Made by a program: the position numbers and the translations under genes
Origin: Ramazzottius varieornatus
Taxonomy: Eukaryota; Tardigrada; Eutardigrada; Parachela; Ramazzottiidae
NCBI GenBank assembly: GCA_001949185.1
Contig: BDGG01000001.1
Location: forward strand, 5,661,478 to 5,725,477
Direction: 5' to 3'
DNA: 64,000 bases
The notes under the pieces: generated by a model
What the model was told of the DNA's origin: nothing
The model's database searches: none
The model's input: the letters and a program-made list of their open reading frames with translations, nothing else
In this document: in pieces, positions 47,644-58,900 of the stretch
Layout: each line of letters starts with the position of its first letter
How positions within the stretch are numbered: the stretch's first letter is position 1

Positions 47644-48111
47644 ATGCCGCTGCAAAACTCCATCGCCGAAGCATTGATCCGTAAATTCGAAGCCAGTAAC
47701 CGCATCTTCCTCATTTGCAACACCACCTTTCCCCTACCGCGCGTCATCTACTCCAGCGAACGCTTCCAGGGTGTTTTCGGCTACTCACGCCCTGAGGTTA
47801 TGCAAGGCAACTGTAACCTCAAGGTCCTCCACGGACCGCTGACCGACCAGCAAGCCATTGCCGACATTGAGAACGGCGTTCAAACAGCCCACGAGCTCCA
47901 AGTGGACAACCTCGCGCTGTACAAGAAGGACGGTACTGTCATACGTTGTAACGTCATCTTGGCACCGGTCCGCAACGAAAACTCCGTCGTCATTATGTAC
48001 CTCCTGAACTTTGAGGAATCTGACCCTGATAAGACGTCTTCATCCTCCAACGGCAGCAAAAAGTCACACGAGAAAGACCATCACCATCACCATTCCAAAG
48101 GCAAACATTAG
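47644..48111 (+). CDS. Free-standing eag/erg-type PAS domain protein
   Basis: An intronless ATG-to-TAG frame of 155 residues. Residues 1 to about 127 match the N-terminal PAS domain of KCNH (eag/erg) potassium channels from the cap onward: MPLQNSIAEALIRKFEASNR, VIYSSERFQGVFGYSRPEVM, LKVLHGPLTDQQAIADI, ALYKKDGTVIRC and VVIMYLLNFEES. In channels this domain docks on the cyclic-nucleotide-binding homology domain and slows deactivation. Here it ends in a Ser/Lys/His-rich tail with HHHHH, and no membrane segment or CNBHD follows. The Cys of QGNC lies where erg has Cys, not in the LOV flavin spacing. Neighbours in an otherwise intron-rich window all have introns, so a retrocopy of part of a channel mRNA or a novel regulatory subunit are both possible. 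Confidence 0.85.
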   Translation: MPLQNSIAEALIRKFEASNRIFLICNTTFPLPRVIYSSERFQGVFGYSRPEVMQGNCNLKVLHGPLTDQQAIADIENGVQTAHELQVDNLALYKKDGTVIRCNVILAPVRNENSVVIMYLLNFEESDPDKTSSSSNGSKKSHEKDHHHHHSKGKH

Positions 48112-49064
48112 TGCTAGACATTCCTCCCATCTTGGCTACATTAGCCGTGCACTTTCCGACGACGACAACGTTTTCTGCAGATGCAGATCTGCGTGCCATT
48201 AATCAGTAGAGATTGCCCCTTTTTTTCTCGTTCGATACAATATATCGCTTTTACTGATTGTCCGACCGCGTTGCCCGCCGCAGTGCGCAATATTGATACA
48301 AAACAATCAATTCCTTTTTATTGGCTTTCTCTAAAAGTTAAATATTTGACAAGATATTCTTGCCTTTTGATTTCCCATTCCCATAATGAATCCGATGAAT
48401 GTTTTCTATCGTCTTTGTGCTTTTACCCAAAGTTTTTGATTATCGAGTCTTGGCAAATACTTCATCCAACTTTTCCGCTTATCTAATCAACATTGAGTTC
48501 AAAAGCACTCCGTGAAATTAGTCCCTTCTCGACACCGATTTCTTTGAGGCTCATGTCTCGAATTGATATTAGTTAATTCACTAACTTCATTACCAGAGCT
48601 GCGACAATAAACTCGACGTTTGTTCAAATTTCACGACACAGAAGTTCTAATCAATTCGACTGTATGCGTATTTATGCAAGTCTGACGCATGAGGGGGTAA
48701 TGGAGAGGGGCGCGAAAGACTACTCAAGGCTCCTTCCAGCCAGCACGTGTACCATCTGTCACTTAGAGAGAGTACTGCAACGCGTGCAAAAGGGAATTTG
48801 GTCTCATGTTGCATGCCATAAAAGCGTAATGCAACATAACGTCAAACAGAAATAAGTTACATCAGAGAAACAACTTCTTCGTCACGCAACTGGTACTACA
48901 CCATAGTTGTAGTTCTAATGAAAATTCCGCCATGATTGGTCTTATCGTGGAAGTAGTCTGAACGTACTATGAATTTGATTTGTACTTTGTGAAATATCTT
49001 TATTTGAAGACAATAATCTATACTCAAAAAATGAGGAAGCAGCGATACATAATTAACAAAAACG
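48112..49064. other. Intergenic stretch downstream of the PAS gene
   Basis: Searched for transmembrane or CNBHD exons of a KCNH channel; none seen. AATAAA near 48605 may end the PAS transcript. Confidence 0.5.
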
Positions 49065-50945
49065 CTACACGGATTTTCCCTTTTTGACATCTAAAACATA
49101 AAACACTTCATCAAGACCCTTCGTATCTTTAACAGTAGTCAGAACAGAATAACAATTACCACGTTGAATATCTATGGACACTCGCTGCTTAAAAAACTGA
49201 AATGACCTCGGCTCGCCCGTTACTTCCGCCATCTTTCTTCCTACAGCTTCGAACAGCGCTGTCGCGGAAGGACCCCAAGGTCCAAGGGTCTCCAGTCCGA
49301 CAGGGCAGAACTCAAATTCGCTTCCGATGTCCTCGTACTTCGTGATCTTTCTCTTCTTGGCGGCGTCAGCAGCTGATCCAGCTTTCGCCGTTGACATTGC
49401 AAAGTTTGCCAAAGCCTGTGTATCCACAACTGTAACGTCCCATACAAGCTCCTTACCATTCTTCCAAGGGACTTGCGTCATTCCATCTAGCCGTCTTTTG
49501 TCCTTTCTGAAGATCCCGGATGGTTCGAGAACTGCAGGAATTCGGGCTGTTGTCAACGCGCGTTTCAGGGACTCGTTGAGCGCACTGTGACGACTGTGAC
49601 GCCCCCCACTGAACTTACAGCTCAACCCGTGTTGGCAAAACTCATCCACGCTGGCGCCACATCGACACACGTGGGGACGGCATAGCTTGGCACCAAGACG
49701 CAAACCAATACTAATCCGTAGGGCGTTATTGTCGAGCAGGTTTCCCAACGAGGATGACGGCAGCGCATGAAGCCAGGAGACTGAGTTCTTATCTGAAACT
49801 GAAAGAAGTCGCGCTTTATCATTATCCGAAGCAGTACTTACTAACAGCTCGTGTATTTCTTTTAGCAAAGGCATGTCCCAGGCTTTCTGCTGGGGGCGAA
49901 GCTCGGGAACAGGAGGCTCAGCTGTGGAGAGGAGGCTCCATTTGGAGAGAGAGAGAGGTTTGCTTCACCATGCAAGTCGGCTTCAGGCAGGATACTCAGC
50001 ACCAGTTGTTGTACAGAATGAAGCGAAGCCAAGAAGGCAGGGAGCGTGACTTCTTCCGGAGAAAATGGAGAAAAAGGAGAAAATCTCACATTTAGCCGAG
50101 TTCAGTTCCAGTCCGAGCTTCCACCCTTCGCTGATTACCCCCTGCAAATCTGACAAAACAGTTTCAATCTTACCGTCGATGGTGCCCTCATCGAGGTACC
50201 ACACATTCAGGGGGGGAAGTGAGGCTCTTGGTAAGCCTTTGGATGAGTACGCAAAACAATAAGGGCCCCAGTGGGTCTCCTTGCTGCACGCCCCTTGCTG
50301 ACTCGAGGGTATGTTGACCAAACAGTAGCTTTGAGGGATATCGGTAAGACTACCAGGCAAACGGGAAGTATTTAGGCAAGGAGTCTCTAATAACACGGAG
50401 AAGAACGTCTCGGTGTATGGTGTTGAAGGCGTTCTTGAAGTCAAGCTTGAGCAGCACTTGACTTTCGTCTCTTCCCTCCTCAAGGAAGCAGCGAACCGCA
50501 TGGACTGCTGCTTCTGCTCCACCTCTGGTACCGCAACCAACTTGCTCAGGACGGACCTGTTCCTCCATCACACGACCCCCTCTCTTGACAACGATCTTGC
50601 CTGCCAAGCGACGTAGCGTATCTCCCACAGCAATTGGTCGCAGGCCGCCATCTTCCTTCTTGAGGGCTGTGAGTGTTGCCCCGTAGGGCACACCGCAAAC
50701 AGCGTCAGGAATTCTGCCTAAATGCATCAGCGTAATCAGCTCAGCCAATGCTTCTGCTAGCGCCACCGTTGCCCCGTTCGGTGCACCTGACAGCATGTCT
50801 TTGAGATGCTGCGGTCTCAGACCATCAACGCCACCAGCAGATCCGTTGGGGAAACGCTTTACTGCTGCGAGAATTTCCTCCACGGGGCATGGTATCTTGG
50901 GGTCTGGTGTGGCCATCTTTCTGGTCAGGGTCAGCGTGACATCCT
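49065..50945 (-). pseudogene. LINE fragment with RT and restriction-like endonuclease
   Basis: Minus strand. 50916-50350: start of a reverse-transcriptase domain (FPNGSAGGVDGLRPQHLKD, DGGLRPIAVGDTLRRL, EQVGCGTRGGAEAAVHAVR, LLKLDFKNAFNTIHRD). The frame then changes; about 50340-50090 carries SQQGACSKETHWGPYCFAY and NVWYLDEGTIDG, where the catalytic YxDD reads YLDE. After a damaged GA-rich part, an intact 269-codon frame (49874-49065) encodes the endonuclease end (RCGASVDEFCQHGLSCKFSG, GRHSRHSALN, ELVWDVTVVD). The usual RPDG reads RLDG. With frameshifts, 5' truncation and altered catalytic residues this copy is dead. Same family as 30290-31565 but clearly diverged. Confidence 0.85.
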
Positions 50946-51058
50946 GAAAAAGAACTCAGGCCAACAAGAACGCTCTATACGAGTTTACCTCCGCTTTTAC
51001 GATGTGGAAACAACCTACTGACATTCGGGGGCTAACGTGCCTGTCCCCCGGAGTTGTT

Positions 51059-53354
51059 CCAATATGGCCCAAATTGGAGTAGACGGCTTGACAAGAGATT
51101 AACGCCACAGGAAGCGGAAGTTACGTTAAATTCAGGGCGGATCACCAGTGTGACAGCACATCAACTGATTCGATTGCCTGGTGGTTGATTTGATATTGAT
51201 CGAACCAGTTGCGCTTGTACTCTACGCTAAGCGAAGTGCAATCAGTTTTGCTGTGCCTGTTGCTTCGTTGCTCTTACATTCATCGTTCCGTTACTGCGTG
51301 ATTTCCACTGTCGCCCGAAATGGATTCCGTTAATCCGATGAATGTGTTGAAGCTTCTGGAGGAGGACTACAAGCAGCTCTTCCAACTGGATGGACAACCG
51401 AGCGAGGCTGATAAGCAGTTGAAAGAACTCGTCAAAGGTATTGTACTGTTGCCGTTTACTATGGCTGACTTTGATATGAGATATTCCACCTTTCTGTTTC
51501 TGTTTCAGAATTTATGGATGTTAAAATCAACCGAGCAGGTAGTTCTTCGTTGGCACTTGAAGAAGACCCGCAATATGAACTGCAAACAGACATGCAGACG
51601 TTCGACGAGTTCGAGAAGTTGGTTGCAGCGTCTAATCAGCTGGCTGAACCCGACGAAAATCCTAGCCAAGAAGATAAAGTCGTCGAGCCTCTCTCCAGTG
51701 GAACGGAACCATCGTCCAACGAATTCTATGTCCCGCGAATACCGAACCCAAAACAGCCGCCAAGTAACGCAGTCACCCTCGACTACAAGAAACGCTCCGT
51801 CGATTTCTGGAGGAATGTCGCTACGAAGAAACGACATAGCCTTTCGTGTGTCCAGACCAAGTCCAAGAAAGTCACAAGTATTCGACAACTCCGAGAATGG
51901 GAACGACATGTTGCTGAGGGCGGTTCCAGATATGATAAGCTGAAGGCGCTGCGTTTGGAGACTGGCAAGCAGTTCTTCCTGGCCAAGCAGAAGCCTCATA
52001 TTGTGAAAGATATGGATATTCGACGTTGGGCTGTTACTGCGAACCGAACCATTGGCCTGGTAGGTTTCACGGCGTCTCCGGACTGGGTGGGAAAGTTGAA
52101 GAGGTAAACACATTGAAGTATTAACATGAAATATGTATCATGGCTTACGCAGATCACTTCATCCGAGAATTTCGCTCACGAGTTACTGCGCCACACTAAC
52201 GGTCGATATTGTAGGTATTACGGCATCGTCGATCGGAAGATCACCAAGTTCGTGACCCACAAGTACATTCAAGAAGCTCCGCAAGTAAAGAAAACTGCGG
52301 AGGAGTGTGTCGCCCTTGTGAGATCGAGGATCTCAGATTACGGCTTGGACTGTATGTGAAACACGGATCAGTCTGGGTTCGATTACGAGATGAGACCAGG
52401 GCGCACACTGCATCTGGCCGGCGCAAAACATGTTCTTGCGATCTGTCAGTCGGAGAACTCCATGACGCATAGCTACACGGTTATGATGACCATTTCGCCC
52501 GGCACGCGCAAGTTTCTCCCACAACTGTGGATCACTCTCCGGGAGGAAAAGGCGTTTTCGGTCCTATTGTGGCAAGGACAATGTTTAAAGCTGACAACCT
52601 GTATGTCACTGCTTCGGCTTCGGGCAAGATGACAAAGAAGCTCTACTTGGAATGGTGTGAAAAGATATTGTTTTCTCATGCGGAAGATCGCTACATTCTG
52701 CTGGCCGATTCGTGGAGAACCAATTCTTACCAGGAAGCTGTTTTGGAATTCAAGCCTGAAGAACTGGAATACGAAATGATCACGATTCCTCCGAAAGTGG
52801 CTGGTGATATCCAACCACTGGACAGACTCTTCTTCCGAATGTATAAAGACTTCTTCCGGAAGATGTCCAGTTTCGTCATTTTGCACAGCCTTCCACTTCA
52901 AGTTCATCATCGAGACGTAATCCTCAAGATGCATTCTTTGGTTTACCAACAGTTTCAGTCTCCCCGGTTTGGAGACCTAGTGAACCAGGCTGGCATCTGT
53001 GCGGCTATACTGACGAGTCCTTTGACTATGTAAATCCTACCGAATTCTCTTTCCCCAAGAAGTTGACTGGTCATTGCGACCATGAAAACTGCGACGACCG
53101 GCTTTTGCTTAAGTGCGGCTGGTGCAAAGCTCCTCTCTGCTTCCATCACTTCTACGATCAGTATCACCTCTGTAAAATTTATCTTCCGTGAGTTCTGTGA
53201 AATTTTAGACTATGCTAGTATAGTTGGTCATGTCATGTCGATGTAAGAATTTGACGTCACTTCCGCTTCCTGTGGCGTCTTCCAGGATTTTATTTCGCCG
53301 ATTTAGTTTATCTGTTTGTGGAGCAAACTCTGCTCTATCATGCTATCATATTGG
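51059..53354 (+). mobile_element. DDE_1-type transposon, copy B
   Basis: Ends start CCAATATG on both sides and share ACGCCACAGGAAGCGGAAGT in inverted orientation (51113 region and near 53250-53280); the left end has lost some inner terminal sequence. Homologous ends occur at copies A (7255-7375) and C (23728-23835). Encodes the transposase at 51320-53191. Confidence 0.8.
51320..53191 (+). pseudogene. DDE_1 transposase with C-terminal Cys cluster, recently broken
   Basis: Exon 1 51320-51437 (MDSVNPMNVLKLLEEDYKQL), exon 2 51509-52103, exon 3 from 52215. The catalytic block has NTDQSGFDYEMRPGRTL, HSYTV, LLADSWRTNSY and IPPKVAGDIQPLDRLFF, the order of pogo-related DDE_1 transposases. The C-terminus has a cysteine cluster (HCDHENCDDRLLLKC, CKAPLCFHHFYDQYHLC) reminiscent of the PiggyBac or PHD-like zinc-binding end. 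Three lesions: TGA at 52357-52359 where copy A has TGG (Trp before the NxDQSGF motif), a frame change near 52500-52540, and another near 52965. Most of the protein is still readable, so the loss is recent. Confidence 0.82.
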
Positions 53355-54268
53355 TTTGAGGATCAGAGTGGACAAAGTGGCGTTAATCCCTTGTGAGCAA
53401 GAGGAGGAAGCTGATGGAGGAAAACAGAAAATTGTTTTGCGTTCTGCCGTTCAGCGTGAGTTCTTTGGACTGATTGTTGATCGGTTATTCGGAACACGAC
53501 ATCCGGTTGAGACGAATCCACCTAAAACACTGCACCCGGCAGCCAACTGACCACAGCACCATAGGGTACAAAACGTACCTGGTAGACTTATGTGGCCCTC
53601 GACACTATAAGAATTTTAGGATGGACAGCTCTGATGGTGGGGAAACGTGAAGAGATGCAGGAGATCCGGCAGAGGCAGAACGGATGATTCCACGAAATTG
53701 ATCAGTGCAGTTACCAGAAGGAAGCCGAAAGTATGATTGATTTTATCTACGACGTACCAGCTGTAGTGAAGACCCATCCACCTCCGTGAAGGTAGATCAC
53801 GCACGGCCTGAATATGACTGTCGGAACCCAGGAGTACTTTACACACACGTGAAACGAGGTCTAGACATTGGTATCATTTTAAAGACGGTAGTTCGGTGAT
53901 AAGCACTGAACTGTCATTGAGATGGACTAGTTCCCCCGAACATCCTCCTATCACGCAAGCTTACCTGGCGTCTTCGTCATTTCTCTATCCATAACTCATA
54001 ACATCCTGTAAACAGAGTATCAATATAGACACAAGGACCACTTACAGCAAGGCGTCATGATATAGGCAGAATACGGCGATTACGTCTATTCGTATCATCA
54101 CTCGGCCAGATAACAAGCACTTGAGAAGCAAAAACCGTTCTATTATGGGCCGTCAACAGCTGGTGATTAACCTTCTCGCTAATTCCACTCATTACTCTAG
54201 TCAGTTCCAGATTAATTTTAGGTCAGCCGGTATATTTGATCCAGAAAAGGAGGGCGTAAGGTGGGACC
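53355..54268. other. Intergenic stretch upstream of the cyclase gene
   Basis: No ligand-binding-domain exon for a receptor cyclase is visible here on the plus strand. Confidence 0.5.
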
Positions 54269-55950
54269 ATGCCTTTGTGCCCCCCCTTTACGAGGTTCGC
54301 CCTAGCAGCGGTTTTGATCGTCCTGCCAGTGGCGCACTCGGCAGTATCGAACTTCCTGCCGCCTGATACGCCTTGGAGTAGTCCGATCATGTACCTGGCC
54401 GGTGTTGCTTCGACCGTCCTTGTAATGTTTTTGCTCTTACACTGCAAAGAGAACTGGTTCCAACGACGACCAGAATTCAAACTGCAGATTGATTCTCCGC
54501 CTCCATCACCGGGGGCCAAAACAAAATCGTAAGTCTATTAACGAAAGCACTGTAGAAACCTATGACTTATCACACTTGAATTTCTTCGAAGCTTCCCTTG
54601 GCTTACAATTGACCAATGTTCTACGTCCGTCTTATGGCTGCAGGATTCTTCGTAGCTTAAGCCGACCTGGCAGCAGTGGAAACCTTTCCACTCAGGGCTC
54701 CGACTCCAGTTTGAACGTTCATACCAATGGCTACTATCCCAAAATGTACCTGACAGCCTCACGCCCAGGTTCAGGTAATATCAGCATTCAGATGCTAAAG
54801 TTCACAGTTCATAGCGGAGTACAACCTTCTCCCTTGATTTCCACTTTGTCCAACCTTGCAGTAAACGTCAAACCGATGCTTCGCCTTGCGACCGAAATGC
54901 AAAGTTTCGTTGAACGGATGGACCAGTACACCGACAACTTGGAGAGCTTGTTGGCTGAGAAAACTAGCGAGCTGAAAACGCAAAAAGCCCAGTTGGACGG
55001 CCTGCTTTCTCAGCTCTTACCGATGTAAGCTCGTGTCCGAGACATTTAATTGCTTTGCGGATATCTCCCGAAAATATCCACGAATTTCTCTGCAGAGAGG
55101 TTGCAAGGAAATTCATGGAAGGAGAGCGTGTAGCTCCGATGTGTTTTCAGTCTGCCACCGTCTACTTTGCCGATATCGCGGGTTACATGAACATAGTCAA
55201 CCAAAGTACAGCTGTGGAGATGGTCGAGTTTCTCAACGCCCTCTACAGGATGTCGGACGCTGTAGTAGCTAACTACGATGCCTATAAAGTGGAGACCATC
55301 GGGGACGCCGATCTTGTGAGCGCACAGTACCGCCCACGATGAGGGCACATAATGCTCATATATATGTTTTGTTGGATTGTAGATTGCGAGTGGCATCCCG
55401 GTACCTAACGGAAAGAAGCACGCCTCCGAACTAGCGAAGCTATCCTTGCAGATGTCCAAAGCCTTCGACGATTTCCGTATCCCCCATCGACCCAACGAAG
55501 CGCCACGTATCCGAATAGGTCTCCATACGGGACACTGTAAGAGACCGGCGGAGAACGTTCACGAGAACGCCGTGCTGTACAGGTGTCAAAACCTTCTGAA
55601 ATTCGTTCCGTTGCAGGTTGTGCCGGTATTGTAGGTACCCATATTCCAAAATACGTTCTGTTTGGCGATGCAGTCAGTACGGCAACGAAGTTGGAAGGCT
55701 CTGGATTGCGTACGTTTCCATGAACGATTACTGTGTGCAATGACTGTTACTGATTTCTGGGTACAGGCGTACCAACCTTTCGTTTTATGTAGCTGGCAGA
55801 GTTCACATCAGCGGCGCTACGGCTGAGATTCTCACGGAGCTGGGAGGTTTCGTGTTAGAGCGGCGCGGAGAGATACAAATCAAAGGGAAAAAGAACTTTG
55901 AGACGTTCTGGGTCAACGGGTTAACGGGCGATGTGGAAGAACCGCAGTGA
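54269..55950 (+). CDS. Membrane guanylyl cyclase without sensor or kinase-homology domain
   Basis: Exons 54269-54528, 54644-55024, 55096-55315, 55383-55536, 55617-55709 and 55793-55950 join in frame to 421 residues. Order: signal peptide (FALAAVLIVLPVAHSA), an ectodomain of only about 14 residues, a TM helix (IMYLAGVASTVLVMFLLLHC), a Ser/Gly/Pro-rich linker where receptor cyclases have the kinase-homology domain, a signalling helix (MDQYTDNLESLLAEKTSEL, LLSQLLP), and a class III cyclase domain. Metal-binding D240 (YFADIAGY) and D284 (VETIGDAD) and purine-side E280 are present. The guanine-side Cys is V352 (KYVLFGD). The transition-state Asn and Arg are S359 and K363 (AVSTATKLEG). That set resembles soluble-cyclase alpha subunits, which need a beta-like partner. 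A homodimer of this protein should be inactive or very weak. Confidence 0.9.
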
Positions 55951-56468
55951 CAGACCGTACGATCCACGTTGAAAACCCATGCTGACATCTTCAGACTCTT
56001 GTCAAATTACCCGGTACCGCACAATGGCACACAGTGGCCAACTCTGTGAGCGCTTTACCTGTAGTTACATTGTAAATGCTTTTCCCATCCACTGCACCGA
56101 TCCCATTGCACCGGTCTCAGAGACGGCGAGAGACCCTCTTTTTATTCAGAAATGAACAGCAGAAGAGCATGAAGGGTGGATGGCGGTTGAAAAATTCGTG
56201 AGCTACAAAGGGCGCGAATGAACTTGTGCATGGAGAATGTTTCGTCCAAAAGACTTTCTGAACAGCAGGAGGAGCTACTAGCCGAACATGGCAATTACCG
56301 GATAGAGTCAGCGAATATGGCAGTACATTGAGCCGACCAGCAACAGTACGAGTACACTGCATCGCTTACAGGTACCAGAACAGTCCAGGAAGAACGACAT
56401 TTCCGGTCGGGTACATAGACCTCTGCAATAACTTTAATACGTCACAAACCGGATTTTAACATGAGCAG
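55951..56468. other. Intergenic stretch
   Basis: No gene seen between the cyclase stop codon and the second copy of the 1.9-kb element. Confidence 0.5.
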
Positions 56469-58404
56469 CCAAGAAAAAAAAAGCGTAGATTCGGAGTACA
56501 CCGCACTAGGGGATCATGGGTGTTAGTAGCAATATGTACTATGAGACTACTAAACTGCACATGTGTGCGAATCACCTGTGCATTTCGGTTTAGCCAATCA
56601 ATCAATCAGAAAAAGTATTTGACTGCTTGATTGATGAGCTCGGCGCTGAATTTTCTCTTTGATTGATTGCCGGAATTTCTAGATTGTCTCAGGTGAATTT
56701 CGTTCGAATGATTGGTTGGTTGCCTTTCGTTGTTTTTTGATGATACAGTCCACCCGGATTTATGATTGGGATAGACTCCGGATCATCAACCGGTCCACCC
56801 GGATTGGGATAGACTCCGGTTGATGATCCGGTCTACCCGGATTGATGATTGATACGACCGACTAGGCTCGGTCTTTGGCCGAAAGCTGGATCGGGCCAAG
56901 CTGGAGGCCGGCTGACAGGCTGTCATTTCAGGTAGTGACATTACAGTCTGGCAGTCAACCGCGTGATATTAGGATATTTCCTAACAGGTCTTATGTTTTT
57001 GTTCAACGCTGTCCAATCCTCCAGTTCAGCGGTGACTTTCGACCACCTTCCGCAGAATTACAACTTCTTTCGCTGCCTCCTTTCCATCCGATTATGCTTA
57101 GCTGGTTGTTGGCACCATAATAGTCCTCCTCATGACGAGCTGTTCATGTCGCAAACGGTTGATTTAAAATTTGAGTTTGCTTGATCAACGGAAATTAGTC
57201 GTGAGTGGGGCAAAGTTGCGTTTCGAAAGTCTCGGAAACGGGAGCGGAAATGCGCGAGTTTTGCGGGGTAGGTTTGTATGCAAACTTTGCCTCCTGACTA
57301 GGCTGAAATTCATGGTTTTCTCTCTGGCTAGTCTCTGTCTGTCGATATCCCCGACACTAATAGATATCAAGAATCCCATACGTGAAACGGTATCTCGCAA
57401 CGTGAAGCACTGTGCAGACAGAGATTAGCTGAGAAATGAAAATTTGAAATTTTGAGTCAGATGTGCAGAGAATAATCCGTTTTCGCTTTCAAGATAAGCT
57501 ACTCGAGGGCTGCTTATCTTGAAAGCGAAACTTCGTAATCTACTTTCAAGATCAACACAATCAACGGAGTATTACGACCTGTCGTGAGGAGGACTAATAG
57601 TGTTCATGGAGTGCCTACAAAACAAAACACTCTTTTCCGACGGAATATGCAAATCGGGATCTTTATAGTGGTGGATTCATAAGCGCTTTCACCAATACAA
57701 GGCCTCTGTCGTAAAACAGATTGGCCCAGTCCAGAAGGATGGCTCTACTATTTCTTGCCATCCTAAGGAAATGCAAGATGTTTTTATTAACAGAAATGGA
57801 AGACGCCCTTGAGATATATGCGACTAAGGTTGGAACTTAATAGCTTTCAACAAAGCATGTTTCACAAAGAGTGAAACCAAGTGCAACAGCACGCTCATGC
57901 AGCATCTTCGATAGCAGAACCGTGCAATTGATTCCACCCCAGCGTTTTTCACAGAGCAATAAGCTATGAGAACTCTTTTACCGCTATCAGAAGATTTAGA
58001 GCATCCAGAAATATGACAGCCGCTCGTCCACCACGGTAGACATATCTAGCTCAGCTGAGTTTGCCTGGTAACGGGAATCAGCTGTTCCCAGAATGTCGCA
58101 GCGACTTCTGCTGATGTCTGGAAGATATCAGCTAAGAGCAGGGCCGCGCATAGGATGGAGAGGAGTGGAGAAAGATGGGGGAAGGTTCTGATGACAATTC
58201 CTGCAGGAGCAGATGTGACCGAAATGAAATTTCATCGTCCAAAATTCAAAAGTCAAAACTGCTTGGGAGTGCATCCGCAATCTAGGTACCTGCGTACAGC
58301 CTGCGCCCGGTTGAGATAAGTGTACTCTGGGTACCTGTCCGGCGCTAACTGAAGTACGAAATACACTTCGCTCGCTACTTTGCTAGGTACTCTTGTTCTT
58401 TTGG
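56469..58404. mobile_element. 1.9-kb non-coding element, copy 2
   Basis: Same orientation as and nearly identical to 39355-41204. It carries about 70 extra bases near 56755-56835, where a short phrase (GATTGGGATAGACTCCGG) is duplicated. The internal hairpin is at 57480-57530. Confidence 0.85.
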
Positions 58405-58559
58405 GCATCCAAGTTGCGAATCATCCTGAATTCACGCGAAGTAGTACGTCACAACGAGTACAGACCAAACCGGACTTCGGCTATGTGCATTACAGAGGCC
58501 TCTTCTTTTCGTACGGTTCCGGATTCTCAGTTGTCTTACGAAGTGTTCTTGAATTGGAC

Positions 58560-58900
58560 ATGGCGAAAGGCCCTGAACGCTCAAAAAATACTGGAATAGT
58601 TCAGACAATATGCACTACAGTGAGGCGTCGTACTCCTGCAAACCTAAAGCGGAAGGAAAATTTTACTTTGAAGGAAAATCTGGCCATCTTGGACAAAATC
58701 GACCAGGAGTGAAGGTAAGTCTCCCGTTCCTTCTTCGTTATTTGACGCAGGAATGAAGGGATGAGTAGTACTGAATGATTTCTAAACTTTAGGCTCCCAT
58801 AGGTGACATTGCGGATATGTACGGTGTGACGTATCAAGCTATCGTTCTTATGAGGAACCGGAAGGACGAGATCAGGGCGGGGCACGTTATCCTCTAACTT
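58560..58900 (+). pseudogene. CENP-B/Tigger-type N-terminal helix-turn-helix remnant
   Basis: The frame ending at 58712 contains RRRTPANLKRKENFTLKENLAILDKIDQE (shown in two parts: NLKRKENFTLKENLAI and LDKIDQE) and then a stop. After an apparent intron, GDIADMYGVTYQAIVLMRNR continues the motif. The pattern (K/R-rich, LTLxEKLxIL, IAxxYGV) is the first DNA-binding domain of Tigger/pogo transposases. No catalytic part remains nearby. Confidence 0.6.

Noticed and set aside
47644-48111. Possibility that the PAS domain is a LOV flavin photoreceptor
   Set aside because: The QGNC cysteine is seven residues before GP, as in erg, whereas LOV domains have NCRFLQGP spacing of five; the rest matches erg.
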